From NCBI GenBank assembly GCA_028818995.1, contig JAPPMR010000661.1:5539-19771 (forward strand): a stretch of DNA of 14,233 nucleotides, given 5' to 3'. Each line of letters opens with the position of its first letter. Position 1 is the stretch's first letter. This DNA is from Candidatus Poribacteria bacterium (GTDB lineage: Bacteria > Poribacteria > WGA-4E > WGA-3G). The notes beneath the pieces were generated by a model, which was not told where the DNA came from, made no database searches, and saw nothing but the letters and a program-made list of their open reading frames with translations. Position numbers and translations under genes: made by a program. This document shows positions 7,608 to 14,233 of the stretch, piece after piece.

Positions 7608-7636
7608 TTGGCAGAAAATGTATGTCGTGCTATAAT
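7608..7636 (+). promoter_or_regulatory. Strong promoter for the M42 peptidase operon
   Basis: TTGGCA (7608-7613), a 17-bp spacer and TATAAT (7631-7636) match the consensus at 11 of 12 positions. The transcript would start near 7643, about 30 nt before the ATG at 7675. Confidence 0.75.
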
Positions 7637-7674
7637 TCGCTAATACATAATACGGATATCAAAGGAATACAACG

Positions 7675-8745
7675 ATGAATGAAACCTCAATAGAACTACT
7701 TAAATCATTAACACAAGCAGACGGAATCCCTGGTTATGAGGCAGAAGTGCGTGATATTTTTCGCGACGCTGTCACTGATGTCGGTCCAATTGAGACAGAC
7801 AAGCTAGGGAGTATTTTCTGTACACGGGCTGGAAATGCTGAACATCCGCGAATAGTGCTCGATTCACATTTGGACGAAATCGGTTTTGTTGTGACAAATG
7901 TCACGGATAACGGATTTGTCAAGTTTCTGCCGCTCGGTGGATGGTGGGCACATACATTATTAGCACAACGGGTCAATATCACAACGAAATTAGGTAAAGT
8001 GCCCGGAGTAATCGGCTCAACGCCGCCGCACCTGCTTTCAGGATCGCGTGATAAAGTCTTAGACATAAAAGACCTTTTTATTGATGTCGGTGCAGAGAAT
8101 GAAGAGCAGGCGGCGGAGGAGTATGGAATCTTACCCGGATGTCCGATTGCACCTTACGGTCCCTTTATGCGGTTGAAAAATGAAAAATTGCTCACTGCCA
8201 AAGCGTTTGATAATCGCGTTGGTGTTGCCCTTGTGATTGAAGCACTTTTGCGGCTTGAAGAGCATCCGAACACCGTAATCGGTGCAGGGAGTGTGCAGGA
8301 AGAGATAGGATTGCGAGGTGCGAAGACAATGGTGGCAAGTGTTGAACCTGATCTCGCTATTGTGCTTGAGGGACCCCCTGGCGATGATACTCCCGGATTA
8401 AGTGTTGGAAATTCACAAGGCAAACTTGGTGGCGGTGTACAAATTCGGATAATTGATTCTTCAATGGTTGTCAATCCGAAGTTGGCGGATTTTGTAGTTG
8501 AGACAGCAAAGAAACATGAGATACCGTATCAACTTGGAGTGCGTCAATCTGGTGGGACAGATGGCGGTGCAATTCACCAATTCGGTAGAGGTGTGCCTTC
8601 CGTTGTACTCGGTGTGCCATCGCGTTATATCCATAGTCATGTCTCAATTATCAACATTGATGACTACAATGCCGCGTTGGATTTGACGATGCATCTTGTG
8701 CGTGAAATTGACGCATCTGTTTTGGAAGGATTTCTGTTCGATTAG
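7675..8745 (+). CDS. M42-family metallo-aminopeptidase
   Basis: A cytosolic dizinc aminopeptidase of the M42 family (glutamyl aminopeptidase or TET-like), expected to trim N-terminal residues from peptides. The metal and catalytic residues of the family are all visible in the 356 residues: H65 in DSHLDEIG (63-70), D179 in AFDNRVG, E209/E210 in QEEIGLRGAK, an acidic E232 where the next metal ligand is expected, and H320 in SRYIHSH. GGTDGGAIH (293-301) is also typical. The length is normal and no signal peptide is seen. The ATG at 7675 has AAGGA 8 nt upstream and a strong promoter. It is the first gene of a plus-strand run with 40-57 bp gaps. The substrate cannot be read from the sequence, and older annotations often call such proteins endoglucanase M, which is misleading. 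Confidence 0.92.
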   Translation: MNETSIELLKSLTQADGIPGYEAEVRDIFRDAVTDVGPIETDKLGSIFCTRAGNAEHPRIVLDSHLDEIGFVVTNVTDNGFVKFLPLGGWWAHTLLAQRVNITTKLGKVPGVIGSTPPHLLSGSRDKVLDIKDLFIDVGAENEEQAAEEYGILPGCPIAPYGPFMRLKNEKLLTAKAFDNRVGVALVIEALLRLEEHPNTVIGAGSVQEEIGLRGAKTMVASVEPDLAIVLEGPPGDDTPGLSVGNSQGKLGGGVQIRIIDSSMVVNPKLADFVVETAKKHEIPYQLGVRQSGGTDGGAIHQFGRGVPSVVLGVPSRYIHSHVSIINIDDYNAALDLTMHLVREIDASVLEGFLFD

Positions 8746-8785
8746 GCCCGTATTAAGACGTATTCTTTCACTTGGAGGATAAACA

Positions 8786-9625
8786 GTGGAAACCACCTTA
8801 CCAAAAGTCTCATTTTGTAATCATCAAATCAGTAAGTTGTTGATTGGGGATAATCCGATTTACGGTTATTCTCATTTCAATCAACTGCTTTCACAGCATC
8901 AGAAGGAGTATCATACGCCAGAGCGGGTTGTTGCGACACTCAAACGGGCAGAGGAAGTTGGGATTAATGGTTGGCAGAATAGTATGACAGACCGATCTAT
9001 GTCCGATCTACAATTGTACCGAGATGCGGGTGGCACGATAAACTGGTTCTGCCTCAGCCAAGGTTCCCGTTGGTACGAGGATCCCGACCATGTTTTTGAA
9101 GCCGCGAAATACGATCCGATTGGTATGGCACCACACGGCGGTGGTGTTGGGCAGAGATGTTTGCGCGAAAATAGGCTCGATTACTTGCAGGATATCCTCA
9201 AACGGATTCGTGATACTGGAGTGCTTGTTGGTTTATCGGTGCATGACCCAAAACTTGTGCATATTGCTGAAGATGAAGAGTGGGATGTAGACTATTATAT
9301 GACTGCACTCTATAACCTACACGGTGGGAGTCAAAAGTTTACCGAAAAGTTTGGCTACGCGCCTTTAGGTGAAATCTATGCACGCGAAGACCGCGATGAG
9401 ATGAGCGAGGCGATACAACGGACAGATAAACCGTGCATCATCTACAAAGTGCTTGCAGCAGGTAGAACAATCGGAAGTCCACAACAAATTCGTGAGGAAG
9501 TAAAGTTCGCTTTGGAGAATTCTAAACCGATTGATGTGTTATTGCTCGGTATGTATCAACAATTCGGGGACCAGATTGGTGAAAATGCTGCGTTGATTTC
9601 CGACCTTTGTTCGGAATTAGGATAA
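8786..9625 (+). CDS. Uncharacterised TIM-barrel-like protein
   Basis: The function is unknown. The 279 residues alternate short hydrophobic strands and helices in a way that suggests a (beta/alpha)8 barrel: LLIGDNPIYGYSH (18-30), INWFCLSQG (85-93), PIGMAPHGGG (111-120), VLVGLSVHDPK (146-156), DVDYYMTALYN (167-177), IIYKVLAAGR (218-227) and DVLLLGMYQQ (250-259). The GDNP..GYSH, HGG, HDPK, DVDYYM and YKVLAAGR motifs recur in a family I recall from planctomycete- and Poribacteria-type genomes, often next to oxidoreductases. The aldo/keto reductase tetrad is not evident. The start is GTG at 8786, supported by GGAGG 7 nt upstream. It lies 40 bp after the peptidase and 40 bp before the aldo/keto reductase, so it is probably in the same operon and acts on the same unknown substrate class. 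Confidence 0.85.
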   Translation: METTLPKVSFCNHQISKLLIGDNPIYGYSHFNQLLSQHQKEYHTPERVVATLKRAEEVGINGWQNSMTDRSMSDLQLYRDAGGTINWFCLSQGSRWYEDPDHVFEAAKYDPIGMAPHGGGVGQRCLRENRLDYLQDILKRIRDTGVLVGLSVHDPKLVHIAEDEEWDVDYYMTALYNLHGGSQKFTEKFGYAPLGEIYAREDRDEMSEAIQRTDKPCIIYKVLAAGRTIGSPQQIREEVKFALENSKPIDVLLLGMYQQFGDQIGENAALISDLCSELG

Positions 9626-9665
9626 ATTGTGTAATACTTTTCCCGATACAATATGGAGATTAAAA

Positions 9666-10649
9666 ATGAAGATGCGTCTTTGTGGCAAATCTGATATTGA
9701 GATTTCACCGATGGGAATCGGTTGCTGGTCATACGGTGGTGGTGATTACTGGGGACCGCAGGCACAATCGGATGTTACTGCTGTAGTGCATGCAGCATTG
9801 GATGCGGGTATCAACTTTTTTGATACGGCAGAAGGATATAACGATGGGCGGAGTGAAGAAGCACTTGGTATAGCGCTCAAGGATAGACGACACGAAGCGA
9901 TCATTGGAACAAAGGTAAGCATACCAGATCCTGACTCGATACGTGAACATTGTGAAGCAAGTCTGCACCGATTGCAAACGGATTATGTTGATATTTATAT
10001 GATCCACTGGCCCCACGATGAGATTGCCATTGAAGAGAGCATGGCAGAATTAACTCGACTGCGGGAAGATGGTCTTGTTCGTGCTATCGGTGTAAGCAAC
10101 TTCGGTGTGTCTCAACTGACAGCGGTGATCGAAACAGGAACAGAACTTGCCGTAAACCAACTCTGCTATAACCTATTATCTCGCGCAATTGAGGTGGAAC
10201 TCCTGCCATTGTGCCAAGAACATAATGTCGGTATTTTGGGATATATGCCGTTATTACAAGGGCTATTGACGGGTAAATATAAGAACGCAGAAGAGATGCT
10301 ACCGGTGCATTCTCGTTTTCGCCATTTTCGCGATGACCGACCAATGGCTACACACGGTGAGGAAGGCGCGGAGGAAGAGGTATTTGAGACATTAAAAGGT
10401 ATCCGGAAAATCGCAGAAGATGAACAGATTCCGATGAGCCGACTTGCGATTGCTTGGACGATGGCAAAACCAGGGATTACTTGCATGCTTGTCGGCACGC
10501 GAAATGTAGATGAATTGATAGAAAACTTGCGTGTTATTGAATGGGCACCGTCTGCTGATGTGATTGATCGTCTTGATAAATTGACTACACCACTTTTAGA
10601 GAAGATGGGAGCAAATCCGGATTATTTCACAGGTGGGCGTATTCGTTAG
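9666..10649 (+). CDS. Aldo/keto reductase
   Basis: A NAD(P)H-dependent carbonyl reductase or sugar dehydrogenase of the AKR superfamily. In the 327-aa product the catalytic tetrad is complete: D53 and Y58 in FFDTAEGYNDGRSEE, K83 in IIGTKV, and H114 in YMIHWPH. GVSNFG (142-147) and the C-terminal cofactor segment LVGTRNVDELIENL (275-288) are typical. I chose the ATG at 9666 because GGAG lies 7 nt upstream and the N-terminus MKMRLCGKSDIEISPMGIG is where the family starts. An upstream TTG at 9627 would add 13 residues without a ribosome site. It follows the TIM-barrel-like gene after 40 bp. The substrate is unknown. The neighbouring PhyH-like oxygenase suggests a shared small-molecule pathway. 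Confidence 0.92.
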   Translation: MKMRLCGKSDIEISPMGIGCWSYGGGDYWGPQAQSDVTAVVHAALDAGINFFDTAEGYNDGRSEEALGIALKDRRHEAIIGTKVSIPDPDSIREHCEASLHRLQTDYVDIYMIHWPHDEIAIEESMAELTRLREDGLVRAIGVSNFGVSQLTAVIETGTELAVNQLCYNLLSRAIEVELLPLCQEHNVGILGYMPLLQGLLTGKYKNAEEMLPVHSRFRHFRDDRPMATHGEEGAEEEVFETLKGIRKIAEDEQIPMSRLAIAWTMAKPGITCMLVGTRNVDELIENLRVIEWAPSADVIDRLDKLTTPLLEKMGANPDYFTGGRIR

Positions 10650-10662
10650 TTTTAAATAAGTT

Positions 10663-10682
10663 GGGTTTAGAAACCCTCCTAC
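10663..10682 (-). repeat. Short REP-like hairpin with 5' GTAG foot
   Basis: The hairpin GGGTTT-AG-AAACCC (10663-10676) is followed by TCCTAC, so the minus strand reads GTAGGA then the hairpin. It lies in the 57-bp gap between the aldo/keto reductase and the first PhyH-like gene. No T-run follows, so it is not an obvious terminator. Confidence 0.5.
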
Positions 10683-10706
10683 AAGAAAGGAAAAGGGGAA
10701 TGGATT

Positions 10707-11600
10707 ATGGCAGAACAGATAGGTATAAGATTTAACAAAGATTTCGGTAACCCGATGGCAACAAATGCTTGTGATATTACGACAACAAACGCTGATGACA
10801 AACCCGTTATCCCTTTGACACAGGAACAGAAATACCTCTTTGATAAGAACGGATGGCTCTTAGTTCCGGGCGTGCTGACGGAGACTGAAATTGAGGAGAT
10901 GCGAGATTTCTGTTATCGGTTAAAACGTGATCCCGAAACGATTAATCCTGGGTATCACCGCAATACCTATGGCGGTCCATTGGAAGCACTTATTGATCAT
11001 CCAGTTGTTGTAGCGTTCGGAAATGAATTTCTTGCATCTCCGTATTTGGCATCAGAAGATTGCTACGGATTTCGGATGGAGATGAGTTTTATGGCGTTGC
11101 GTTCTGCATCGGATGATCCGCCCTTTGCATTTGGTCCGCATAACGGTAATGGCATGTTTCGGATGCCAGGTGATTGCCATCAATACCAGTGTTTACCCGG
11201 ACAGGCGTATAGCGGTTTGACGCGCGTCGTATGGGAACTTAATTCTGTCGAGAAAGGGGACGGTGGCACGATGTTTATTACAGGCAGTCATAAGGCTGCG
11301 TATACTGCACCAGAGGTGGCACAGACACAAGAATGGGAATTTTGGGATACCTATTCCTGTCCTGCGGGGTCTGTGATTATATTCACGGAGGCGATTACAC
11401 ATAGCGGTCAAGCATGGCAAAACCCCGATACTGACCGAGTTGCTATTTTCAACGCATATAACTCAGTTGACAAGAGGTGGACGCTCTCGCAACCGCCGCA
11501 AGCATTGCTTGAAACGATGCCGCCGAAACGTCAAACCCTTTTCCGAGATGCTTTTGTGAAAGGCAACGTGACTGGAACAGATTTTAATATGTCATTGTAA
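10707..11600 (+). CDS. PhyH-like Fe/2-oxoglutarate oxygenase-fold protein with HxG metal motif
   Basis: A member of the phytanoyl-CoA dioxygenase (PhyH) superfamily, 297 aa, cytosolic. After a poorly conserved N-terminal 35 residues comes the typical opening QKYLFDKNGWLLVPGVL (41-57). The likely metal site is H145 in FGPHNGNG and H232 in ITHSGQAW. R244 in DRVAIF is the expected 2-oxoglutarate-binding Arg, and GDGGTMFITGSHK (184-196) is the family signature strand. The residue two after the first His is Gly147, not Asp or Glu, so the usual HxD/E carboxylate is missing in my alignment by eye. The ATG at 10707 has AAGGGG 10 nt upstream. It is the last gene of the presumed operon (57 bp after the aldo/keto reductase). 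The substrate is unknown. The protein might hydroxylate or halogenate, or be inactive. Confidence 0.88.
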   Translation: MAEQIGIRFNKDFGNPMATNACDITTTNADDKPVIPLTQEQKYLFDKNGWLLVPGVLTETEIEEMRDFCYRLKRDPETINPGYHRNTYGGPLEALIDHPVVVAFGNEFLASPYLASEDCYGFRMEMSFMALRSASDDPPFAFGPHNGNGMFRMPGDCHQYQCLPGQAYSGLTRVVWELNSVEKGDGGTMFITGSHKAAYTAPEVAQTQEWEFWDTYSCPAGSVIIFTEAITHSGQAWQNPDTDRVAIFNAYNSVDKRWTLSQPPQALLETMPPKRQTLFRDAFVKGNVTGTDFNMSL

Positions 11601-11624
11601 ATATCTAATTTTGTATAAATATCT

Positions 11625-11654
11625 GTAGGTCGGGTAGAGCTTGCGAAACCCGAC
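11625..11654 (+). repeat. REP-like hairpin A, GTAG foot, inverted pair with 11714-11746
   Basis: GTAG (11625-11628) is followed by a 7-bp stem, GTCGGGT ... ACCCGAC (11629-11635 and 11648-11654). The first 13 and last 12 bases are identical to the reverse complement of the copy at 11714-11746. Confidence 0.7.
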
Positions 11655-11713
11655 ATGAATATTTGCATTCAATCATACGGGTCCAAACCAACACCAAAAC
11701 GCATGTAGCATCT

Positions 11714-11746
11714 GTCGGGTTTCGCTACCGCTTCTACCCGACCTAC
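11714..11746 (-). repeat. REP-like hairpin B, GTAG foot, inverted pair with 11625-11654
   Basis: GTCGGGT ... ACCCGAC (11714-11720 and 11736-11742) is followed by CTAC, the mirror image of copy A with a 3-bp longer loop. The two copies point outward around a 59-bp spacer, like the paired REPs of a BIME, and fill most of the 210-bp gap between the PhyH-like genes. The hairpins may also act as transcript boundaries. Confidence 0.7.
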
Positions 11747-11810
11747 GAAATAATGTAATATTACCATATAGAAACGGTATAAGAAACGATAGCGATAAGG
11801 GAACATAAAT

Positions 11811-12635
11811 ATGACACCAAAACAACGTTATCTATTTGATGTAACAGGTTATCTTCACTTAGAAAACGTCATCACTGGCGATGCGTTAGCGGAGGCTGCT
11901 GAGGCGGTTGATAGATATATCACGACACCACCGGACAAATTGCCATCTGGATTTGAACAGCGGGGACTCCATCAGCATGGATTCGCTTTTGATAAATCGC
12001 TGGAATGCTTGACGATGCATGCGGCACTCTGGCCGATTATCAAGGAATTGACGGACAATCAACCGCGGTTTGGTAGGGGTTCGCTCAAGCATGACAAACA
12101 TGATTTATGGAAAGCGGGAGAGAACGCGCATGTAAATCCGGGCGGACTGCACTGTGCTCGTGATGACTACGGATGGTATAGCACCCGCTATGAAGCGGGC
12201 AATGGACGCATCTATTGCGATAACTTCGTCTGCTTTCCCTATTTTACGGATGTCTATCCGGGCGATGGTGGTCTCATCGTGATTCCCGGTTCGCATAAGA
12301 GTGAGTTTGATCGTCCGAAGGCGTTGCTGACGCTTGACGAAGCGGATGGTATTGATCCGATTGATGACCCTGTTTTTGTAAATATCACACCAAAGGCGGG
12401 GGATATTGTGATTATCTCAGAGTTGCTAACGCACGGGGTGCTGCGGTGGAAACCGAAAGATCGGGATAGACGGTTTCTCGTTTTGCGATATTTTCCACAG
12501 TACGCTGGTACGCATGGTTTACCGCAACCTATTTTGGATCGGTTATCTCCAGAGACGTTGGAATTGGTTGCTTCTGAACCGTATGGACATATTAAGGAGA
12601 TTGTGAAGCAGGATACGGTTACGCTGACGGTGTAG
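11811..12635 (+). CDS. Second PhyH-like protein with HxA metal motif
   Basis: A PhyH-superfamily protein, 274 aa, cytosolic. QRYLFDVTGYLHLENV (5-20) is the family opening. GRIYCDNFVCFPYFTDV (132-148) and GDGGLIVIPGSHKSEF (151-166) are the core strands, with the distal His at H208 in LLTHGVLRW and the 2-oxoglutarate Arg among R218-R221 (DRDRRFLVLRYF). The proximal motif is GGLHCARDD, with H114 followed by C115 and A116, so the HxD/E carboxylate is again absent by eye; D118 or D119 a few residues on might substitute. The ATG at 11811 has AAGGGA 8 nt upstream. It differs clearly from the first PhyH-like protein, so it is not a recent duplicate. Its stop overlaps the end of the convergent Uma2 gene by 17 bp. 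No clear promoter was found in front of it. Confidence 0.88.
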   Translation: MTPKQRYLFDVTGYLHLENVITGDALAEAAEAVDRYITTPPDKLPSGFEQRGLHQHGFAFDKSLECLTMHAALWPIIKELTDNQPRFGRGSLKHDKHDLWKAGENAHVNPGGLHCARDDYGWYSTRYEAGNGRIYCDNFVCFPYFTDVYPGDGGLIVIPGSHKSEFDRPKALLTLDEADGIDPIDDPVFVNITPKAGDIVIISELLTHGVLRWKPKDRDRRFLVLRYFPQYAGTHGLPQPILDRLSPETLELVASEPYGHIKEIVKQDTVTLTV

Positions 12636-13323
12636 GCGTGCCTTGTAAATGTTTAAGTTCCTCTTGAAGTCGTGCAACTTCTGCTTCTAATTTTTGCCGC
12701 GCGTCTGCTTCCTGCTCGATCCTTTCCTCTGCTGATAGCAGCCACTGCTCCGTAGTCGGATCATAAACGCCAAAAGTATCGTCCTGCAAATGGATCGTCA
12801 AGTTCAACGTTTCTGAGAAAAACCCACCATCAGGCCGTGGTAAAATCTCAACATAACTCCCATCAACAAGCCGATACCCCATCAAGTATGATGGCAGATA
12901 GCGTCTTTCTGCATCATAGAGAAAGTATTCCGATATTCCAATTCTGGCGTATAACTCCACTTTGTTATCTAAATCGTCTTGATAGGTACCTTTACTTGAG
13001 AACTCCATTACGAAATCAGGCGGTTTCCCTTCTTCCCAAGTCTTATAGGTGCGGCGGCGTTTTTTGCCGATACCAAAAGTAACAAGTATATCGGGTGAGA
13101 CGGACGATTGAATGACACCCTCTTCGTAATACATCATGATATTGCCAGAGATATAGACATCCGGTTTTTCAGCGAAATGTGCTTTTAGGATATGTCGCAT
13201 GCGGATGATTTCTTCTATGTGGAGGTCAGTTTCAGCCATTGGTTTTCCATCCGATTCGGGGTATATGATATCCGCTGAGTCTGTTGGTGCATAAGGGAGG
13301 GGGCGTGTATTTTCAGTTCCCAT
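12619..13323 (-). CDS. Uma2/DUF820-family PD-(D/E)xK protein with C-terminal coiled coil
   Basis: A Uma2-family (DUF820) restriction-endonuclease-fold protein, 234 aa. The core shows SPDILVTFG (76-84), KTWEEGKPPDFVMEFSSKGT (94-113) with E107, K121 in DDLDNKVELYARIG and EYFLYD (132-137), which together give the expected nuclease-fold residues. Residues 198-228 are a Glu/Lys/Leu-rich coiled coil common at the C-terminus of this family. The biological role of these proteins, which occur in many copies in cyanobacteria and some environmental phyla, is unsettled. The ATG at 13323 has AAGGAG 8 nt upstream. Longer in-frame starts (13377, 13437) have no ribosome site, and 13437 lies upstream of the promoter. 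Its 3' end overlaps the convergent PhyH gene. It is transcribed divergently from the protease gene. Confidence 0.9.
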   Translation of the reverse strand: MGTENTRPLPYAPTDSADIIYPESDGKPMAETDLHIEEIIRMRHILKAHFAEKPDVYISGNIMMYYEEGVIQSSVSPDILVTFGIGKKRRRTYKTWEEGKPPDFVMEFSSKGTYQDDLDNKVELYARIGISEYFLYDAERRYLPSYLMGYRLVDGSYVEILPRPDGGFFSETLNLTIHLQDDTFGVYDPTTEQWLLSAEERIEQEADARQKLEAEVARLQEELKHLQGTPTPSA

Positions 13324-13389
13324 CGGTGGTTCTCCTTGAAAGTTGGGTTGTATCTGTTTTCGCGCGCGTTTGGGCATGGATTTATGGTT

Positions 13390-13418
13390 AGTATACCTGA
13401 AAAATTTGTATATGGCAA
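13390..13418 (-). promoter_or_regulatory. Promoter for the Uma2-family gene
   Basis: On the minus strand, TTGCCA (13413-13418), a 17-bp spacer and TATACT (13390-13395). Transcription would start near 13383, so translation cannot begin at the in-frame start at 13437; this supports the start at 13323. Confidence 0.7.
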
Positions 13419-13430
13419 GCGTTTTACATC

Positions 13431-13459
13431 TTGACATTCTCCATTGAATCGGTTATCAT
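13431..13459 (+). promoter_or_regulatory. Promoter for the secreted protease gene
   Basis: TTGACA (13431-13436), a 17-bp spacer and TATCAT (13454-13459) match the consensus at 11 of 12 positions. A perfect 10-bp palindrome TTGTTAACAA (13461-13470) spans the expected start of transcription and could be an operator. The -35 box is 12 bp from that of the divergent Uma2 promoter. Confidence 0.7.
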
Positions 13460-13511
13460 ATTGTTAACAACATGTTCAACCTGCAGGACAAACCATCAAA
13501 AGGAAGCATTT

Positions 13512-14233
13512 ATGAAACATAGAGACAAATTATTGTGGAAGTTACCCCAATTCACTATTGTCGTTTTTCTACTCTTTTACACAATAAACACTGCACCTGC
13601 CCAAACCACCCTCCCTGCCGAAGATATTGCCGAAAAAGCGTTGGCAGCGACGGTATACTTGGAGATGAAAGATAAAAACGGCAAAACATTAGGCATTGGC
13701 AGCGGATTCTTTGTGAAACCCAATCTTATTGCTACCAACTACCACGTGATTGAAGGTGCAGCAAAAGGCACTGCAAAGTTAGTTGGTAAGTCCACCACAT
13801 ATAATATTGAAGGCGTTACGGCATTTGACAAAGACAACGACCTTGCACTCCTGAAGGTAACAGCGTACGGGACCAAACCGCTTTCTCTCGGTGATAGTGA
13901 TAAAGTTCGGATTGGTGAGACGGTTTATGTTGCAGGTAACCCGAAAGGTTTGGAAGGCACGTTCTCGGATGGTATTATTAGCAGCCGTCGAGATAAGGAT
14001 ACGAAAGAACGGCTGCAGATGACTGCGCCGATTTCTCCGGGTAGTAGTGGCGGACCTGTACTTAACCGAAAAGGTGAAGTGATTGGGGTGTCTTTTGCTG
14101 GGCACCGTGCCTTGGATGCACAGAATCTTAATTTTGCAATTCCGTCAAAATATCTCGATAAACTGCTCGCGCATGCTGGCGTAGCAAAACCTTTTGGACC
14201 GGGCAACGCGACTATATCTGCAGATACATACTT
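13512..14233 (+). CDS. Secreted trypsin-like (S1C/HtrA-type) serine protease, 3' end beyond window
   Basis: The frame runs open from the ATG at 13512 to the window edge (240 complete codons). The N-terminus has a signal peptide: Lys/Arg-rich start, hydrophobic FTIVVFLLFYTI (14-25), and a likely cleavage after Ala30 (TAPA-QT). The protease domain follows with IGSGFFV (62-68), catalytic H78 in ATNYHVIEG, D110 in DKDNDLALLKV, and S179 in PISPGSSGGPV, so the triad is intact. VAGNPKGLEGTFSDGIIS (140-157) and LNFAIPSKYL (206-215) are typical of HtrA-like S1C proteases. It would act in the periplasm or outside the cell on proteins. AAGGA lies upstream at a normal distance. The missing C-terminus could carry PDZ domains or tetratricopeptide repeats; neither is visible. 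Confidence 0.9.
   Translation, partial: MKHRDKLLWKLPQFTIVVFLLFYTINTAPAQTTLPAEDIAEKALAATVYLEMKDKNGKTLGIGSGFFVKPNLIATNYHVIEGAAKGTAKLVGKSTTYNIEGVTAFDKDNDLALLKVTAYGTKPLSLGDSDKVRIGETVYVAGNPKGLEGTFSDGIISSRRDKDTKERLQMTAPISPGSSGGPVLNRKGEVIGVSFAGHRALDAQNLNFAIPSKYLDKLLAHAGVAKPFGPGNATISADTY

Noticed and set aside
7257..7674. CRISPR array, tRNA or riboswitch in the largest intergenic gap
   Set aside because: No regularly spaced repeats, no cloverleaf and no recognisable aptamer core; the stretch holds promoters, a dyad and the MITE-like element only.
9627..9665. 13-residue N-terminal extension of the aldo/keto reductase from a TTG
   Set aside because: The ATG at 9666 has a well-spaced GGAG and a canonical family N-terminus.
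11776..11790. TATAAG as a -10 box for the second PhyH-like gene
   Set aside because: No -35 element at a suitable distance.
13324..13437. 38-residue N-terminal extension of the Uma2-family protein
   Set aside because: The start at 13437 lies upstream of the -35 box of the gene's likely promoter and lacks a ribosome site.

Overview
The window reads as bacterial chromosome, most likely from Candidatus Poribacteria or a close relative. That assignment is inference: it rests on two phytanoyl-CoA-dioxygenase-like proteins, an uncharacterised TIM-barrel-like protein, an aldo/keto reductase, a Uma2-family protein and a secreted trypsin-like protease lying together with short GTAG-footed palindromic repeats. 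No RNA genes and no CRISPR array were seen.

Left part (1-7386, all genes on the minus strand, visibly more AT-rich). Reading in the direction of transcription: a small helical protein (94 aa), a DUF4926-like protein (101 aa), a type III restriction-modification pair (Mod methyltransferase, then Res helicase/nuclease), a 599-aa protein with a DUF5677-like C-terminal half, and the first codons of another gene cut by the window edge. Near-consensus promoters precede the 94-aa gene and the DUF4926 gene, and a weaker one precedes the 599-aa gene. The translation-start region of mod (33 bp, one mismatch) is repeated directly after the stop codon of the 599-aa gene, where it is positioned to start the edge gene. 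The two copies therefore bracket mod, res and the 599-aa gene as a possible cassette.

Middle (7257-7674, 418 bp without a gene). This divergent intergenic region holds promoters facing both ways, a 28-bp dyad, and a roughly 113-bp MITE-like element with a GTAG-footed hairpin at its centre.

Right part (7675-12635, plus strand). A probable operon encodes an M42 metallo-aminopeptidase, the TIM-barrel-like protein, an aldo/keto reductase and a PhyH-like protein. A second PhyH-like gene follows after a pair of inverted REP-like hairpins. Both PhyH-like proteins show HxG or HxA where the usual iron-binding HxD/E is expected, which is the arrangement known from Fe(II)/2-oxoglutarate halogenases. 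A Uma2/DUF820 gene (minus strand) overlaps the end of the second PhyH gene by 17 bp. It is transcribed divergently from a secreted trypsin-like protease that runs off the right edge, and their two strong promoters are separated by only 12 bp.

The left part looks like a defence module. The right part looks like small-molecule and peptide metabolism plus an envelope protease. The points most worth a second look are the bracketed R-M cassette with the 599-aa protein, the altered metal site of the PhyH pair, and the GTAG-footed repeat family.
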